Below are positions 1-12,500 of a stretch of DNA of 43,405 nt, one piece after another. Origin of the DNA: a virus. The stretch covers positions 1 to 43,405 of IMG/VR virus record IMGVR_UViG_3300048033_001552, one strand, 5' to 3'. The stretch's first letter is position 1. The number at the start of each line of letters is the position of its first letter. The position numbers and the translations under genes are program-made. Below the pieces are notes generated by a model. The model was given only the letters and a program-made list of their open reading frames with translations, did not search any database and was not told where the DNA came from.

Positions 1-3000
1 ATGACAGGACAGTATTCAAAAACAGTAAGCGTATCGACTTCTGTTTACACGGGAACTAAAACAATATATTGGGGTGATATAACGGTAACTTGTTCAGGAG
101 ACTTTAGCACAGCTAGCATGATATTTGATGATGGGCTTAGGTCTACAAAGGATTGGATTAGGTATGAAGATAGCTGTGTTGTTTCGTACACATCGGCTTC
201 AACTTTACAAATTGAAGATAATGATTTGCTTAACGTCATTAAAATAGACGATTGCGAATATGTGGGCACTGGAGCAACAACAACTTATCGTGAGGTTTTG
301 CATTCTAAAACTAACGGATTTAATTTTGCATTAAAATACCAGTATGATAATATATTAACAACCTCTTTATCAAAAAAAGAAAACAACATTTATGTTTCAG
401 TCGTTCAAGACGGTGCGGTAGGTCAAGGAACTTTAGTTAGATCAATTGATGGTGTTAATTTTCAAATCTGTGAATTTAACCCTACAGAGAGTCAGCTTTT
501 AGCAACATTTGGGTCAAGTTCATCACTAGTTAATTTTAGAAGACAAACATACATAGAGGACTTTTGTTATGCTGGAGTAGATTCTAGTGGCAACCATGTT
601 TGGTATGCATTATGTATGTTAAATGATTCTCAAAATATATCAGGACCTTTATCTTCTGCAGTAAATAAGCTTTTTTTAGCCAAATCAACTGACAACGCTG
701 TTACCTTTTCTATTTTAGATTTTGACGAAACAAAGACAGGAAATGCAGATTTTTTTGGTGAATTGTCAGTTTCAAGAGGAACAGGATCTGGAACAGCTAC
801 TACGTTACACAAATTCAATGATGTACGAATATATGCTAGTATTGAGCATGATTATTTGTTTATATGGAGAGCTAAAGGTATTACTTATTTAGATCAAAAT
901 AACAATACTGCATATAATTCAGTATTATATAGATATTTTCCTAGTCAAGATAACAATACTACTAGCGATGACTGCGTTATAAAGCCTATAGTTTCTGGGA
1001 AGTATGCTCAAGGAGGTCCATATAACACTGGTGTAGACACATTTGAAACATATTATCTAGAGCAAGACTATCCAAACAATAAGTCTAATATTCCCCTTTT
1101 AGTACTAGACAATGGATTGTGTATTTTACCTGGAATAGGAGAATATGCAATTTCTTGGAACTATGGTATTAATTGGACTGTAGCCGATCTGCCAACGATA
1201 AGTGCCGCACACACAAATGGAAGCACTTATATATACCCAGAAGATCATCCCGCCCCTTATGAAAAGAACGGAAACATCTATTTTGTTACAGGCACCACAA
1301 AATCTATTTTTCAAAGAAACACACCTTATAGACAAGGCGTTGTTAATGGAGCAAATTCTTTATCTTTTGGTCTTTTTAATGCATTCATGAGAATAAATAT
1401 AAAGGGAGAAAACACAAGACTAGGAGGCACAGTACCAACATCATGGGCAGACGCAACAGATTATAGCACTGTCACGACTAAAGTTGTTACAGTACAAACT
1501 TACACTCCATCACCAAATAATAACATATTTGTTATAGATGGCGATTCATCATTTAACCAACAAATTTCAGCCCCAAAAGGAAGTATAATTAGGTTTGATC
1601 AAAGTGATACCTCTAATACAGGGAAACAAATACTATTTTCTACAGAGTCTGCTGCTGGGCTACAATATGCAAATCAATACACTACACAAGTCACTGTAAA
1701 CGGAACACCTGGAACATCTGGTGCGTTTACTGATATAAGAATGCCTGGAACTGGAACAGTTTATTTTTTCCATAACACTGGCGGAAGTGTGTCTTCTGGT
1801 CATACATATGGTCATACTGTTAGCGGGTCTTATTCTGTTAATGTGTCTAATATAGTCGAAGATTGGACTTTGCTAAAAGAATATGATTACAGTTCAGCTA
1901 AATTAGTAAAACGTGTTTCTGACATTTTTGTAGACGCAGAAGAAAATAGAACATTTATATCACACGGAGAATCTGATGTAAACAGTGAATTTGGTTTGAC
2001 AATAATTCCGTCACCACCATCTCCAACAATTTCAAACACAGGGATATTTACAACAATAACAACCCCAACACTTCCTTCAGGAACAAGTCTTACACAAGCT
2101 CCAGCTAATCAAGGATACTATTATGAAGTTTACTCTGATGACCCATTTTCTATTGTATTTACAACTGGTAATGGAGTACAGCGAAAGTTTGATGGAGTAT
2201 TTGATATAGTTGTATTAAGTAAAACTCTTCCTGTTGTTTTAGACACGGTGTCGAATCAACAATACACAACTCATCAAGGTCTATTTGATATGGGAGATGC
2301 TCCTACATCTATTGTTCCGAACCCAGCAAATAATGGAACTCTTGTGTCAGGTTCTTTTGGAACTTCAGGATTAACACAACTCAACCACTATATTATTAGG
2401 GATGCATTCTTGTATTATGGATTTATTCCTAAAGTTTATGTAAATGGATTTTGGAGAACAGACCCAGAAGCAAGTGATGCAAATGCAGCATTTAATTTAA
2501 AAACATATTCTAGGACCGAACTAACTGTTGGGGATAGACCAAGACAAGTTGCATCTGGGCAATCAATAGAGTATCTTTTTGATCCAGCTAATGGACCTAT
2601 ATTAACAACTCCGTCTGGATATACTTTTACTCATATATTAGGCATGTATTCTGGTGGAACAACATTAGGAACTGGAAATGCTGACTATAGATCTATTAAC
2701 GGTAGCTTACCCTTGCATGGAGATGTTATATTTTGTTTTCCTAAAAGAAATTCTGACGGATACACTGTTCCTACATTTTTTAATGGCAACACCTCAAGTA
2801 ATATATTTACAAACTCTGGGGATATAAACACAACAGGGCTTAAATTTTACTCAGACTATACTGGTACTGCCTTTATATCAGGATATTATGGCTCAAGAAC
2901 TACTGAAGAGGCTTCTATATATAAAAGAATAAATCCAGATTCATCAGTTCAGCTAGATTTTGCAGATAAGTATAATAAAAATTATATACATGTCAATTCA

Positions 3001-3063
3001 GATGGGTTTGTAGACGAGGTAGGAGATGTAGCATCCTTACCAAATTATAATCAGTGTAGTTAA
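1..3063 (+). CDS. large tail/receptor-binding-type structural protein
   Basis: A 1020-residue beta-rich protein, high in Ser/Thr/Gly/Asn, with no signal peptide or membrane segment. Residues about 505-610 form a domain that resembles one in the 1165-residue tail fibre at 38677 (shared IDGxS, DQSDxSN, TVxGTPGxxGA patterns), but the Cys-His-Met cluster found there is replaced by a Gly/Ser-rich stretch with histidines. It lies directly upstream of another tail-associated gene and the ejection-protein genes, which supports a tail or fibre role. The ATG is the first base of the window, so the true start may lie further upstream. No enzymatic motif was recognised; a surface-exposed tail protein is the best guess. 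Confidence 0.6.
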   Translation: MTGQYSKTVSVSTSVYTGTKTIYWGDITVTCSGDFSTASMIFDDGLRSTKDWIRYEDSCVVSYTSASTLQIEDNDLLNVIKIDDCEYVGTGATTTYREVLHSKTNGFNFALKYQYDNILTTSLSKKENNIYVSVVQDGAVGQGTLVRSIDGVNFQICEFNPTESQLLATFGSSSSLVNFRRQTYIEDFCYAGVDSSGNHVWYALCMLNDSQNISGPLSSAVNKLFLAKSTDNAVTFSILDFDETKTGNADFFGELSVSRGTGSGTATTLHKFNDVRIYASIEHDYLFIWRAKGITYLDQNNNTAYNSVLYRYFPSQDNNTTSDDCVIKPIVSGKYAQGGPYNTGVDTFETYYLEQDYPNNKSNIPLLVLDNGLCILPGIGEYAISWNYGINWTVADLPTISAAHTNGSTYIYPEDHPAPYEKNGNIYFVTGTTKSIFQRNTPYRQGVVNGANSLSFGLFNAFMRINIKGENTRLGGTVPTSWADATDYSTVTTKVVTVQTYTPSPNNNIFVIDGDSSFNQQISAPKGSIIRFDQSDTSNTGKQILFSTESAAGLQYANQYTTQVTVNGTPGTSGAFTDIRMPGTGTVYFFHNTGGSVSSGHTYGHTVSGSYSVNVSNIVEDWTLLKEYDYSSAKLVKRVSDIFVDAEENRTFISHGESDVNSEFGLTIIPSPPSPTISNTGIFTTITTPTLPSGTSLTQAPANQGYYYEVYSDDPFSIVFTTGNGVQRKFDGVFDIVVLSKTLPVVLDTVSNQQYTTHQGLFDMGDAPTSIVPNPANNGTLVSGSFGTSGLTQLNHYIIRDAFLYYGFIPKVYVNGFWRTDPEASDANAAFNLKTYSRTELTVGDRPRQVASGQSIEYLFDPANGPILTTPSGYTFTHILGMYSGGTTLGTGNADYRSINGSLPLHGDVIFCFPKRNSDGYTVPTFFNGNTSSNIFTNSGDINTTGLKFYSDYTGTAFISGYYGSRTTEEASIYKRINPDSSVQLDFADKYNKNYIHVNSDGFVDEVGDVASLPNYNQCS

Positions 3064-3074
3064 AAATTAATATT

Positions 3075-4043
3075 ATGAAGTTTAGATCAGGATATAGAGT
3101 AGTAAAAACACTTAGAAAATATATAAATGGCAAGCCAACAAATGTAACTAAGGCTAATGTTTCTGGACAGCCAGACTATATTGAAAAATACTTGTCTGAT
3201 GATTGTCCTGTAAATACGCTACCATCTGGCGTAACACAAAGTATTGTTAACGCTACACCACCGACGATGCCTAATCCAACACAAACTTTTGCCACTGACA
3301 AAACATTGAGCTTCAGTCAGTATGTGCAAGGGTGGACTACATTTCATTCGTGGATTCCTGAGTCTATGGTTAATATGAACGGAGATTTTTATACTTTTAA
3401 GAGTGGACAGTTATACAAGCATCATAAAGATGGCAATGAAAGAAATGTTTTTTATGGCACACCTTATAGTACTGAAATAGAATTTATTGTCAATAAAGAT
3501 CCGTCATCTGTAAAAATGTTTAGATCTATGAAAACAGAAGGTAGTAGTGATAATTGGAATATAACTGTCACAACTGATACTGAATCAGGATTTATAAATA
3601 AAGAAACTTTCCAGAAGAAGGAAGAAATGTATTATGCATACATAAGGAATAACAACACTTCGATTAATTATAAAAAGTTGAGTGTACAGGGAATTGGAGT
3701 CTGTGATTCTGTTAATTCAGGAGCAATCTCTTTGACTGTAATAAACATAAATAATGAAAGCCTGTCTATTGGAGATAAACTTTTGAAGGCAGACATTTTA
3801 AATAATAAAATATCAAACATTATTGAGATAGGAGTAGTTTCAGCTGTTTCAGCTAATTCTATAACATGCGCTAGTTTTATTAGCGCACCTGCAATAGGAG
3901 ACTTCATATTTTCTGCTAAAAATCAAACTGCAGAATCAGAAGGGGTAAGGGGATATCATGCTAGCGTCAGAATGACTAACGACAGCACAAGCCCAGTTGA
4001 GTTATTTGCAGTTGATTCGGAGGTAACGAAGAGTAATCTGTAA
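3075..4043 (+). CDS. conserved tail-associated structural protein
   Basis: A 322-residue protein. A central block at about residues 85-135 has a WTTFHSWIPESM...GDFYTFKSGQLYKH...RNVFYG pattern, which I recall from tail-associated proteins of aquatic Bacteroidota phages and cyanophages. The family function is not known to me. The C-terminal third is rich in beta-forming residues. The ATG follows the preceding stop by 11 bases in an AT-rich context (TATTATG) without a Shine-Dalgarno. It probably belongs to the tail knob or collar because it lies between a tail protein and the ejection set. Confidence 0.6.
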   Translation: MKFRSGYRVVKTLRKYINGKPTNVTKANVSGQPDYIEKYLSDDCPVNTLPSGVTQSIVNATPPTMPNPTQTFATDKTLSFSQYVQGWTTFHSWIPESMVNMNGDFYTFKSGQLYKHHKDGNERNVFYGTPYSTEIEFIVNKDPSSVKMFRSMKTEGSSDNWNITVTTDTESGFINKETFQKKEEMYYAYIRNNNTSINYKKLSVQGIGVCDSVNSGAISLTVININNESLSIGDKLLKADILNNKISNIIEIGVVSAVSANSITCASFISAPAIGDFIFSAKNQTAESEGVRGYHASVRMTNDSTSPVELFAVDSEVTKSNL

Positions 4044-4049
4044 AATTTG

Positions 4050-4057
4050 TATATTTG
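4050..4057 (+). promoter_or_regulatory. candidate -7 promoter element (TATATTTG)
   Basis: A perfect match to the Bacteroidota -7 consensus TAnnTTTG in the 28-base gap before the ejection-protein genes, 14 bases before the ATG at 4072. I see no good -33 TTG at the usual distance, so this may be a weak internal promoter or chance in AT-rich DNA. Confidence 0.3.
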
Positions 4058-4071
4058 TAAAAATTAATTAG

Positions 4072-4623
4072 ATGGATCCATTTACAGCCGTATCATTAGG
4101 AATTGGAGCAATCGGTGGTATAGCAAAAACAATCGATGGTTTTGTCCAGGCAAAAAAACAAAAAGAACAAATGCGCAAGCTTGAAAGATCAGCTTTGCCT
4201 ACTAATGCCTTTAAGGGAATGCAACTGCCTACACAAGGCGTAGAGCTGGCTGAGAAAGGTATTGAATCAGGATTTGCTACTCAAACCCAACAGTTAAAAG
4301 AAGCTGGCGTAAGGGGTGTCCTAGGTGGTTTAGGGGCAGCAGGGCAAGCGCAACAAAAAGGATATATGCAATTAGGAGCTCAACTAGGCGATATGGCATA
4401 TGATAGAGATATAGCTATTGCACAAGAAGATGCAAACATAGGAGCTGTAAAAGAGGCTAGATTAAGAGGTAAGATTGCTCAAACAGGCGCAGCTCTTGCT
4501 GGCGCAAAACAACAAGCTTTTTCAGGAATAGCCGACATAGGAAGCACAGCTGGATCTTTTGGAGCTATGAGGACACAAGCATTAGCTGCAAAGACAGGCG
4601 ATATAAATAAAAAAAATGGCTAG
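4072..4623 (+). CDS. small internal virion / DNA-ejection protein (T7 gp14-like position)
   Basis: A 183-residue protein. The N-terminus (MDPFTAVSLGIGAIGGIAKTI) is a short glycine-rich hydrophobic segment, followed by a charged helix (QAKKQKEQMRKLE) and Ala/Gly/Gln-rich helices to the end. This build is typical of small podovirus ejection proteins that sit in the capsid core and enter the host envelope. It is followed by a 657-residue and a 2277-residue gene with 8-base and 1-base overlaps, matching the gp14-gp15-gp16 order of T7-like phages. The assignment rests on composition and order rather than a diagnostic motif. Confidence 0.6.
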   Translation: MDPFTAVSLGIGAIGGIAKTIDGFVQAKKQKEQMRKLERSALPTNAFKGMQLPTQGVELAEKGIESGFATQTQQLKEAGVRGVLGGLGAAGQAQQKGYMQLGAQLGDMAYDRDIAIAQEDANIGAVKEARLRGKIAQTGAALAGAKQQAFSGIADIGSTAGSFGAMRTQALAAKTGDINKKNG

Positions 4624-6589
4624 AAGACCATCAAGATTTACTGGATCAAGAGGGGGTAATAGATATGCATCTGTTCCTCAGTATGATTATGGACCAGCGG
4701 GTGCTATTACAACCGACTTTGGACAAATAGGGAAAGATGCTTTAGAACAACAGCAAAAGGCTATGGAAATAGCTGGTAAGGCTAGAGAACGAATTGATAA
4801 ATATGAAAAGGAAGCGCAAGAATCTCAAGACTTTCCATACACAGGAGTAGCTAGTCTTGATGAAGCAACCATGAATATTGCTCAGCAAGCAAAAGAAGGT
4901 TTATTTGCTGCCAAGCAGAAAATAGGTACTATGCAGCCTGACCCTAATAGGCCTGGCAAAAATAAATTATTCACTATAGATGATTTTGCTAGTTATAAAA
5001 ATAATCTTATTAACGGATCAAAAATATACAAAGGCACCCCTGAATTAGTTCAAAAACAATTAGAAGAGTTTTCAAAAAACGAAAACATTTCTGGCATTTC
5101 TTCTGAAGGCATAACAAAAACATTAGGGTCTAGATTAAGTTCTTCAGGAGCATATGATATTGGTATTGATGATAATGGAAATTTTAAAGGATCGTCTAAA
5201 GATGAAAACGGAGAACAACAGGATTTTGATTTCAAAACCATGGCTTTGAATGGGGTTCAAGAAGTCAATAAATTTGATTCTATTTCTGATATTCAGAATT
5301 TCCAAAAGGTTTATGCTAATCAACAAAAAGATTTTGAAATTGATGGAGAGAGTTTTACAGCAGAACAGGTTCTAGGAAATCCTGTTTTATTTACAAAGCA
5401 TGTAGAAGGTCAGGCACCTGCGTTTGAATCTGCAAAATTACAATACTTAGAAAACTTTAAAACAGACGACAACAAAGTTATATCATATCTTTATGATAGG
5501 ATGGGTGTCAAATTAGGCAGTAAGGGGGGTGAGGAAAATAGTATTATTATGAATAGTGATACTGGTAAATTTGAAATATCAGAAACATTAAGAAAAAAAG
5601 CAAAGGATGCGTTTGCTCTTGAACTTGAAGGTGCTTTCGGAACTAAAACTACTAGCAAGGCTCAAATTATGGCTAAAGACAGGCCAGTTAGAGGAAAGAT
5701 AGATACTGATAGAGCTGATGTTGTTATAGGTGAAATGAATCAAACATTCAGCACAGAAGGCAATCAGGCAATTACAGTAAATGAGAAAGGGCAAAGCAAT
5801 AGAGCTGTTCACAGTTTTAAAGATTTAGATTTCTCTCTTCATTTAACAAATAGTATTGGACAAGAAAAAGTAATTGATGCTGCTTCACAATCAATGGATA
5901 GTGAAGAAAATTCTACGTTAGTTTTGTCCAAACAAGCACAACAATTCTTGAATGACAATAAACTAACTGGTAGAAATAGTGATTTGTATGCTGGTGGAAA
6001 TATAAGACCAAAATTTGTTAGTGAAAATACATCTGAAGCATTAAATATTGATCCAGAAACAAATGAAATTGCAATAGAAAAAGACATTAGTAGCGGTGCA
6101 TTAGGAATTCAAGGGTTCTCATTAGGACTTGATCTTAATGAGTCTGACCTTACTGAACTAGGAGCTGTTGGAATGAATGGTAATGCTTTGTCTGGAATTA
6201 CGGGAGTTTCGTTCACATACGAAAGATTTAAAAATAAAGACTTTGTACAAGACGCTAGTAAAACAGATCTTGAAGCGGCTTATCCTAGAAGACCTGTTGG
6301 AATTAGATTTGTTGGAAACACTACCTTGAAAAGTAAATCAGACACTAAAGGTACTTTTGAGTCAGGACAACAATTAGAAAAAGGAACAAAAATTGTTGGT
6401 GAATCAAAAGAAGTAGGTCAAATGATGACCAATATGGTAGAAGATCAACAAATAGCAGCTTACGTCAAAGTTTTAGGTAAAAATCAGCCTGGAATACAAA
6501 AAGCATTTAATGATGCTATCAAGAACAACATGACAAATACTGAAGCTTTTTATAAAGCTATGATAACACTTAAAGCACTCAAAGGTTAA
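4616..6589 (+). CDS. putative internal virion protein (T7 gp15-like position)
   Basis: A 657-residue hydrophilic protein with a basic, Arg/Gly-rich N-terminus, a predicted coiled stretch at about residues 42-70 (EQQQKAMEIAGKARERIDKY) and long mixed alpha/beta segments. There are no cysteines, membrane segments or enzyme motifs. It overlaps the preceding ejection-type gene by 8 bases and shares its last base with the start of the giant lysozyme-domain gene, so the three are probably translated together. Position and size suggest the middle ejection protein, but I do not recognise the family from sequence. Confidence 0.5.
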   Translation: MARRPSRFTGSRGGNRYASVPQYDYGPAGAITTDFGQIGKDALEQQQKAMEIAGKARERIDKYEKEAQESQDFPYTGVASLDEATMNIAQQAKEGLFAAKQKIGTMQPDPNRPGKNKLFTIDDFASYKNNLINGSKIYKGTPELVQKQLEEFSKNENISGISSEGITKTLGSRLSSSGAYDIGIDDNGNFKGSSKDENGEQQDFDFKTMALNGVQEVNKFDSISDIQNFQKVYANQQKDFEIDGESFTAEQVLGNPVLFTKHVEGQAPAFESAKLQYLENFKTDDNKVISYLYDRMGVKLGSKGGEENSIIMNSDTGKFEISETLRKKAKDAFALELEGAFGTKTTSKAQIMAKDRPVRGKIDTDRADVVIGEMNQTFSTEGNQAITVNEKGQSNRAVHSFKDLDFSLHLTNSIGQEKVIDAASQSMDSEENSTLVLSKQAQQFLNDNKLTGRNSDLYAGGNIRPKFVSENTSEALNIDPETNEIAIEKDISSGALGIQGFSLGLDLNESDLTELGAVGMNGNALSGITGVSFTYERFKNKDFVQDASKTDLEAAYPRRPVGIRFVGNTTLKSKSDTKGTFESGQQLEKGTKIVGESKEVGQMMTNMVEDQQIAAYVKVLGKNQPGIQKAFNDAIKNNMTNTEAFYKAMITLKALKG

Positions 6590-9500
6590 TGGATCCATAT
6601 ATTAAAGATATATTAGAAAAAATAAAGCAAGAAAATTCTGAGGCTTATGAAAGTGGGGATTTTCAAACTTTGTTTGATTCTTACAATAAAAGAGCACCTT
6701 TCAAGGTGGCTAGTGTTGCCACACTCCAAGGGTTTTATAATGAATTAGATTCATTGCAAGTTGAGGATGAAAAAAAAAATCCAGTCAACAACGAACCGAT
6801 AGACAGCTTGATTTCAGGCGTGGATTCACCATCAGAATCTTCAGAAGAACAATCACCTTCTCAATCAATATTCGAAAAGCATAAAGACACTACCACAAAA
6901 ATCCTTGATTATATTGGTGATAGTGAAGCTGTAGATAACGACTACAATTCTTATCAAGGATCTTTTATAAAAGACACACCTCAATATGATTTCCAAAGTA
7001 TGTCTATTGCAGGTGTTATGGATTGGCAAAAAAAACACAGCGATAAAGCTGTGGGTAGATATCAATTCAAGCGAAAAACACTCCAAGACATATTAGAAAA
7101 GACTGGCTTGAAAGATAGCGATCAGTTTAGTCCAACAAATCAAGATATTTTAGCTACTGAACTTTTAAAACGTAGAGGGTATGAAAAGTATCTTAATGGT
7201 GAGGGCTGGGAAGATTTCTCTGTTGGATTAGCAAAAGAATGGGCTGCAATACCATTGCTTATGGAGACCAATGGTAAGCTTGCAGGTGAATCATATTATC
7301 AAGGCGTAGGCACAAATCAAGCCAGGGGAAATAAAGAAAAGTTAGAAAAACTTCTCAGAGAGGGTCCTGTAAAAGCATATACTAAATACACTCAAAATTA
7401 TTTTGAAAGACAAAATGATCAAATGATGAACGAGTTGTTTTCTGGTATCACTCCTGATTTGCTTCGTAATAAAACTGAAGAAGAATTAGAGGTTGAACTA
7501 AAAAAGTCCTTTCAGCATTTAGGGTTTAATGTAAGACAAGCTGGGCAAGGAAACATAGATACAGTAATTATTTCACACCCTGCTATTGATAATGAATTTG
7601 AGCTGAACTTAGACGACTTAGATACAGATCTAGAGTTTTTCGACATGGCTTACGACAGACCAGACGAGCAGCTATTAGTTCAGAAAGCTAAAGAATTAAA
7701 ATCATTCATGCGACAAGCTTCTTTAGAGGCAAATCCAGAAGTTCGATACAATGCCATTTTTGAGCAAGGTCCAGCTCCTGCTTTAATGGCCATGACAAAT
7801 GAAATTCTTTTAAATCCAAAACAAGTTGATGCTGCAAAATTAAGGATACAAGAGTTGACTAAAACACTACAAGAAACGCCAAAACACCTACCAAATCCTG
7901 ATGGTCCTTTTCTTTTAGTCAACGAACAGTATCAAAAAATAAAAAAAGAACTCTCTGGTGCACAATCTGTCCTAAGAACAGCTGACAAAAGAAAACAACA
8001 ATTAACAAGAACGTTTGATAATCTAGCTGATAAAAATGGTGGATTACAAGAACTTTTAAAAGATCCTCAGTTTGCTCAGTTATTTAATCAAAAAGCTTCA
8101 GTTGGACAAATTAATCCTAGAGAATTAAGAATGCCGTCGATAAGAATAGATGGCAGACTTAGCAGTATTGAGACTTTAAGAAATATGATGCTCGATACGG
8201 ATATGCGTGGAGCTGTTATGGATGGAAAAATAAACGTTGAAATTATAAACGACGGAACTGCTTTTCAAAGAACAGTATTGCAAGAGCCAGCAAAACTTAT
8301 GACTAAAGAAGCTGAAGATTTGATGAAAAAAAACACCAAAGCTTCTGGAGTTGCAGGTCAGGTTGGATGGGTAATGAGGAGCACGTTCGCCCCTTTAGCC
8401 GCATCTATAGTTGATATGACTGCAAACGTAGGTGAATTTATATATGATGTAGCTCAATGGCCAGGTGATGCTTTTGATTCAGTTAATAGATTGATATACG
8501 GAGATGCTGACTCGGAGACTGTAGCTAATGCTTATTATGATTCTGCTGGTGAAATCTATCAATCTAAATTTGATTCGATGAGGGCTTTTGCTGATAAAGA
8601 AATTAGAAGCGTTGTTCCTGAAACTTCAGGGGATTTGTCTTCTTCAGAGTCTATAGCTGAGTTTTTTCAAAAAGGAACAGTGGCAGGATCAGAAAGTATT
8701 CCATATATGGCACTTTTTGCTATAAACCCAACTTTAGGAGTTGGCATAACAGGTATGGCGACATATGGTGAAACTTTAAATCAATCAAGACAATATAAAA
8801 GTCTGGCTCAAGAAATAATGAAAACCGATGGCTATGTGCCAGACGACCTAGATGAATATTTAAATATTAGTAATTGGCAAATGAGGTCTATGGCGTTGGC
8901 AAAAGGTGGTGGAGAGGCAGCTTTGACAGCTTTTTTCACAGCTAAATATTTTAAGAACCTTTCGAATCTTGCAAAGCCAGGCATGAGTTCAACTCAGTTT
9001 AGAGAAGCAGCAAAGGCTTATAGAAGAGGTTATGTCAGTAATTTCATGAATCAAGTACCTCGAGCAGGAATGAATGAAACGTTAGAAGAGGGATTGATTG
9101 CTGTTGAGAGCATGGCTGTTGATGAGCTTTTTGGAATGAAAGATTACAGCGCAGGTGATTATTTTAAAGGCGTATATAATGCTGGCTTGCAATCTGTATT
9201 TACAACTACTCCTTTGGCTACGTTAGGGTCGATGCGTCAAAAAAATGCAGCCAGAGATTTATTTCAAAACCAAGTTTTCAAAACAATGTTTTTGAGAAAC
9301 GCTGAGAACAATGGTTTATTTAATGAAAAGCTTGCCATAGACACTAAGTTAGGACAGCTTAATAAAAACAAAAGAACCAACCAATCTCTCACAGATCAAT
9401 CGGTTGCGTTAGCAAAAGAAATAGCTATTCGTGAAAACAGAGTCAGAACCATTTTATCAGAAGCACCGATAGAAAAACTTGCTGATTTTGTAGATGCGGA

Positions 9501-12500
9501 AGTTCAGATACAAAAAACACTTCAGAACGCAAAAGAAGCTAGTATTGAAATGACTGCTAACCAAGCTAGAGAAGGAACAGGAATATCGGAGACAGATAAC
9601 ACCCTTAAAAATGTGCCATCTGATATTAAAACAAGAACGCAGGCAAGGATTAAAAGCTTGGTAGAAAAGCAACAAAAGATAATGAATGATATTGACCCTC
9701 AATATCAGTATAATGCTAGCAACGATGTTAAAATATACATAGATTCTTTTATAGGTGCAAAATCAGATTCTGAAGAAACTGATGAAGTTATCATGCACTC
9801 TACAACAGATATAGATAATGTTATAGCAGGTGATAGACTTGTTACCAATAAGAAAGCTAAAGAATCTGGCACAGAAACATTATTTGATACACCTGATCAA
9901 CAAGGAGGCGAGAATGCTGTTTTCTTTACTTCAGACCCCAAATGGGATATGGGGAATAGAAATGGTAAGTTTTATTTTAGCAAAAATAAAATGCAAGAAC
10001 AGCTCACTCCAGGTAGAAGTGAAAAAGAATTTGAATTGCTTTCAAACGGCGATGTTATTCTTTCAAGAGAAAATGGCTTGATGGGAATTGAGTTCGTTGA
10101 AGGAGTTGATATATCTGATGAGATATATTCACAGCCAGCTATCAAAGGTCAAGAAGTTGAATTTTCTATAAGCAATGAAGAAAAAATAAAAAAGATTGAC
10201 GAGCTTGATAGACAAAATTCTGCTGATTATTTATTGAAGAGAAAAGCAATTCTTGAAAAAGCTCAGAAAACTGCCGATAAATTTGGAGTGCCTGTAGTTA
10301 TTACACAGCATAGAGGTAATTATCAAATGTTTGAGTCCGCAGGAATCGAGAGTAGAATTAAAGATGAAGTTGTCTATCCAAAGAATGCAACCGAACAAGA
10401 TTATGCAAGCTTTGGTCAAATGATACAGGATCAGGTTCGAATGGCTCCTGCTGAAAATGATCAAGAAAGAAAATATAGAAATGCAGCTAGTATTTTGACA
10501 GGCTTCAGAACAGCTGTATCAAATAAAATACCATTCCAAGAAGGTGTAGAAACTTTGGGGGATGACAACCATTTTTCTCGTGCACCACAGGACGTTCAAA
10601 ACTTAATTGAATACTTATCATATGTTAGAGACGGAGATTTAAATACTAAGGAGAGAACTAAGCTTGATGATTTTGTAAATAAACTTATTGATATAAAAGA
10701 AAACCCAAGCGCTTTTGAATCGATTGCTATTTCACAAATGGCAAACGAATTGCATGGTTCAATGGAGTTACTAAAACAGGTTAGATTAGGAACGCCTGTT
10801 GACCTTGAAAATAAAAAAATAAATCCACAAACTTGGTTAGAATCCTTATTTACTATTAAAGGGTACGAGTTTGCTACAACCAATCATATATTATCAAATA
10901 TATTTAAGAGATCTTCAATGAAGCAGCCTCTACTTACTGTTTCTAATAACATTGATGCATCGATTGCTAGAAATTCAAAAGAAGGAGATTTAACTAGACA
11001 GTCTTATAATAATTTGGATCATCTTTCTGAAAAGGTCAATCAAAAAGTTTATTTCAAAGATGAAAATTTGTTAGAGCGTCATTTCATGAGCTTTTTAGGT
11101 AAATATGAAGACACTGGTGTCGAAGGATTATCTAAACAAGAAAGCATGATTACTCAATTTGAAGCCAAAAAAATGCGCCTTCAGGAGCACATAAACGAAA
11201 TGGCTGAAGATAGCTCTCCAAAATCACTGAAAGACAAGCAGGCTCTTTATCAAAAAGTTTATGATAAAATAGTTCTGAATGCTCAAGATTATGCTGCTGT
11301 AGAAACTAGATCTGAGTCTTTTAACAAAGAAGGAGTAGAGTATTTGCGTTCCTTGTTTAATCAAGACACAAAAAAGGTCTATGACTTTATGAAAAATTTT
11401 CATGGTCGTGTACCAACTAAGTTTGAAAAATATCTGCCAACAGTTTATTCTAATGTTGGTGAAAATAAAGGTGCTGGTGAAGGATTTGTTACTGATTATG
11501 ATGCGACAAACACGAACTTTAACAGATCTACAGGTACAATGAAAGAATCATCAGCTCAGCTAGGAAAGCCAGCAGGTGAACTCAACTTTGAAAACTATGA
11601 AAACGTTTTGTTTGATCTTTTAGCTAGTGGAAGAATGCAAATGGAGACTATGGCTGATATTTTCAAGCTAAAAGGTTTTTATGAATCCAAAGGATTTGAA
11701 AGCTTTTTTGATCTTCAAGCAACAAAAGGAATTGGAAGTAGAGGTGAGGCTACAGATTTCACTAGAATGAGAGATTATTTACTTGCTACTCTACAACAAA
11801 AAGTAGATCGTGTAAATAAAGTAAGTGTCAATGAAAGAAAAAAGAATACGGTAGCTAGAAATTTCGCTAGGGTAGGAAGAACAATTGCAAAAATCGCATC
11901 AGCAAAAAGATTAAGCAGTGTTTCGATGAGACCGAAGCAATATTATTCAGCGACTTTGGCGCAACTTCCTAACTTAAATTATAAGGCGAGAACTTTCATG
12001 ACTAAAAGAATTCTGTCTTTTACGTTTGGACAAGATGGTAGAACACTATCAAATGATAGAAATCAGCAAGCCTTGCTATCTGCATCTTTAACTCAAGGAA
12101 GGACTGGTAAGTCAAAAATACAAACAGAGTTTCTTGATAATATGGCACAGGAAACATCTAAAACCATATTAGGCAAAGGCGTTGAGAAAGGATTTAAAGG
12201 TCTGGATAATGTTTCAGAAAAACTTATGGATGCTTTCTTAGCTCAGACTGATAGATTGGCAGCAAATAATACCTTTCTTGCTTTTTATATGGATTACGAA
12301 CATAGGAACAATCCAGAAACACAGAAGCTTAGTGATAAGGAATTCTTTGAATATGCTGCTAATAATATAAACAAAAAAGCTGTTGCATATGCTGATGAGC
12401 AAGTAGGAAGATCTCAAACTCAATCTGATGAGTGGAATAGCTTGGGTGTTTACGGACAAGGAAATAGTGAAAACAAAAGAACGCTTGCAAACTTTTTATT

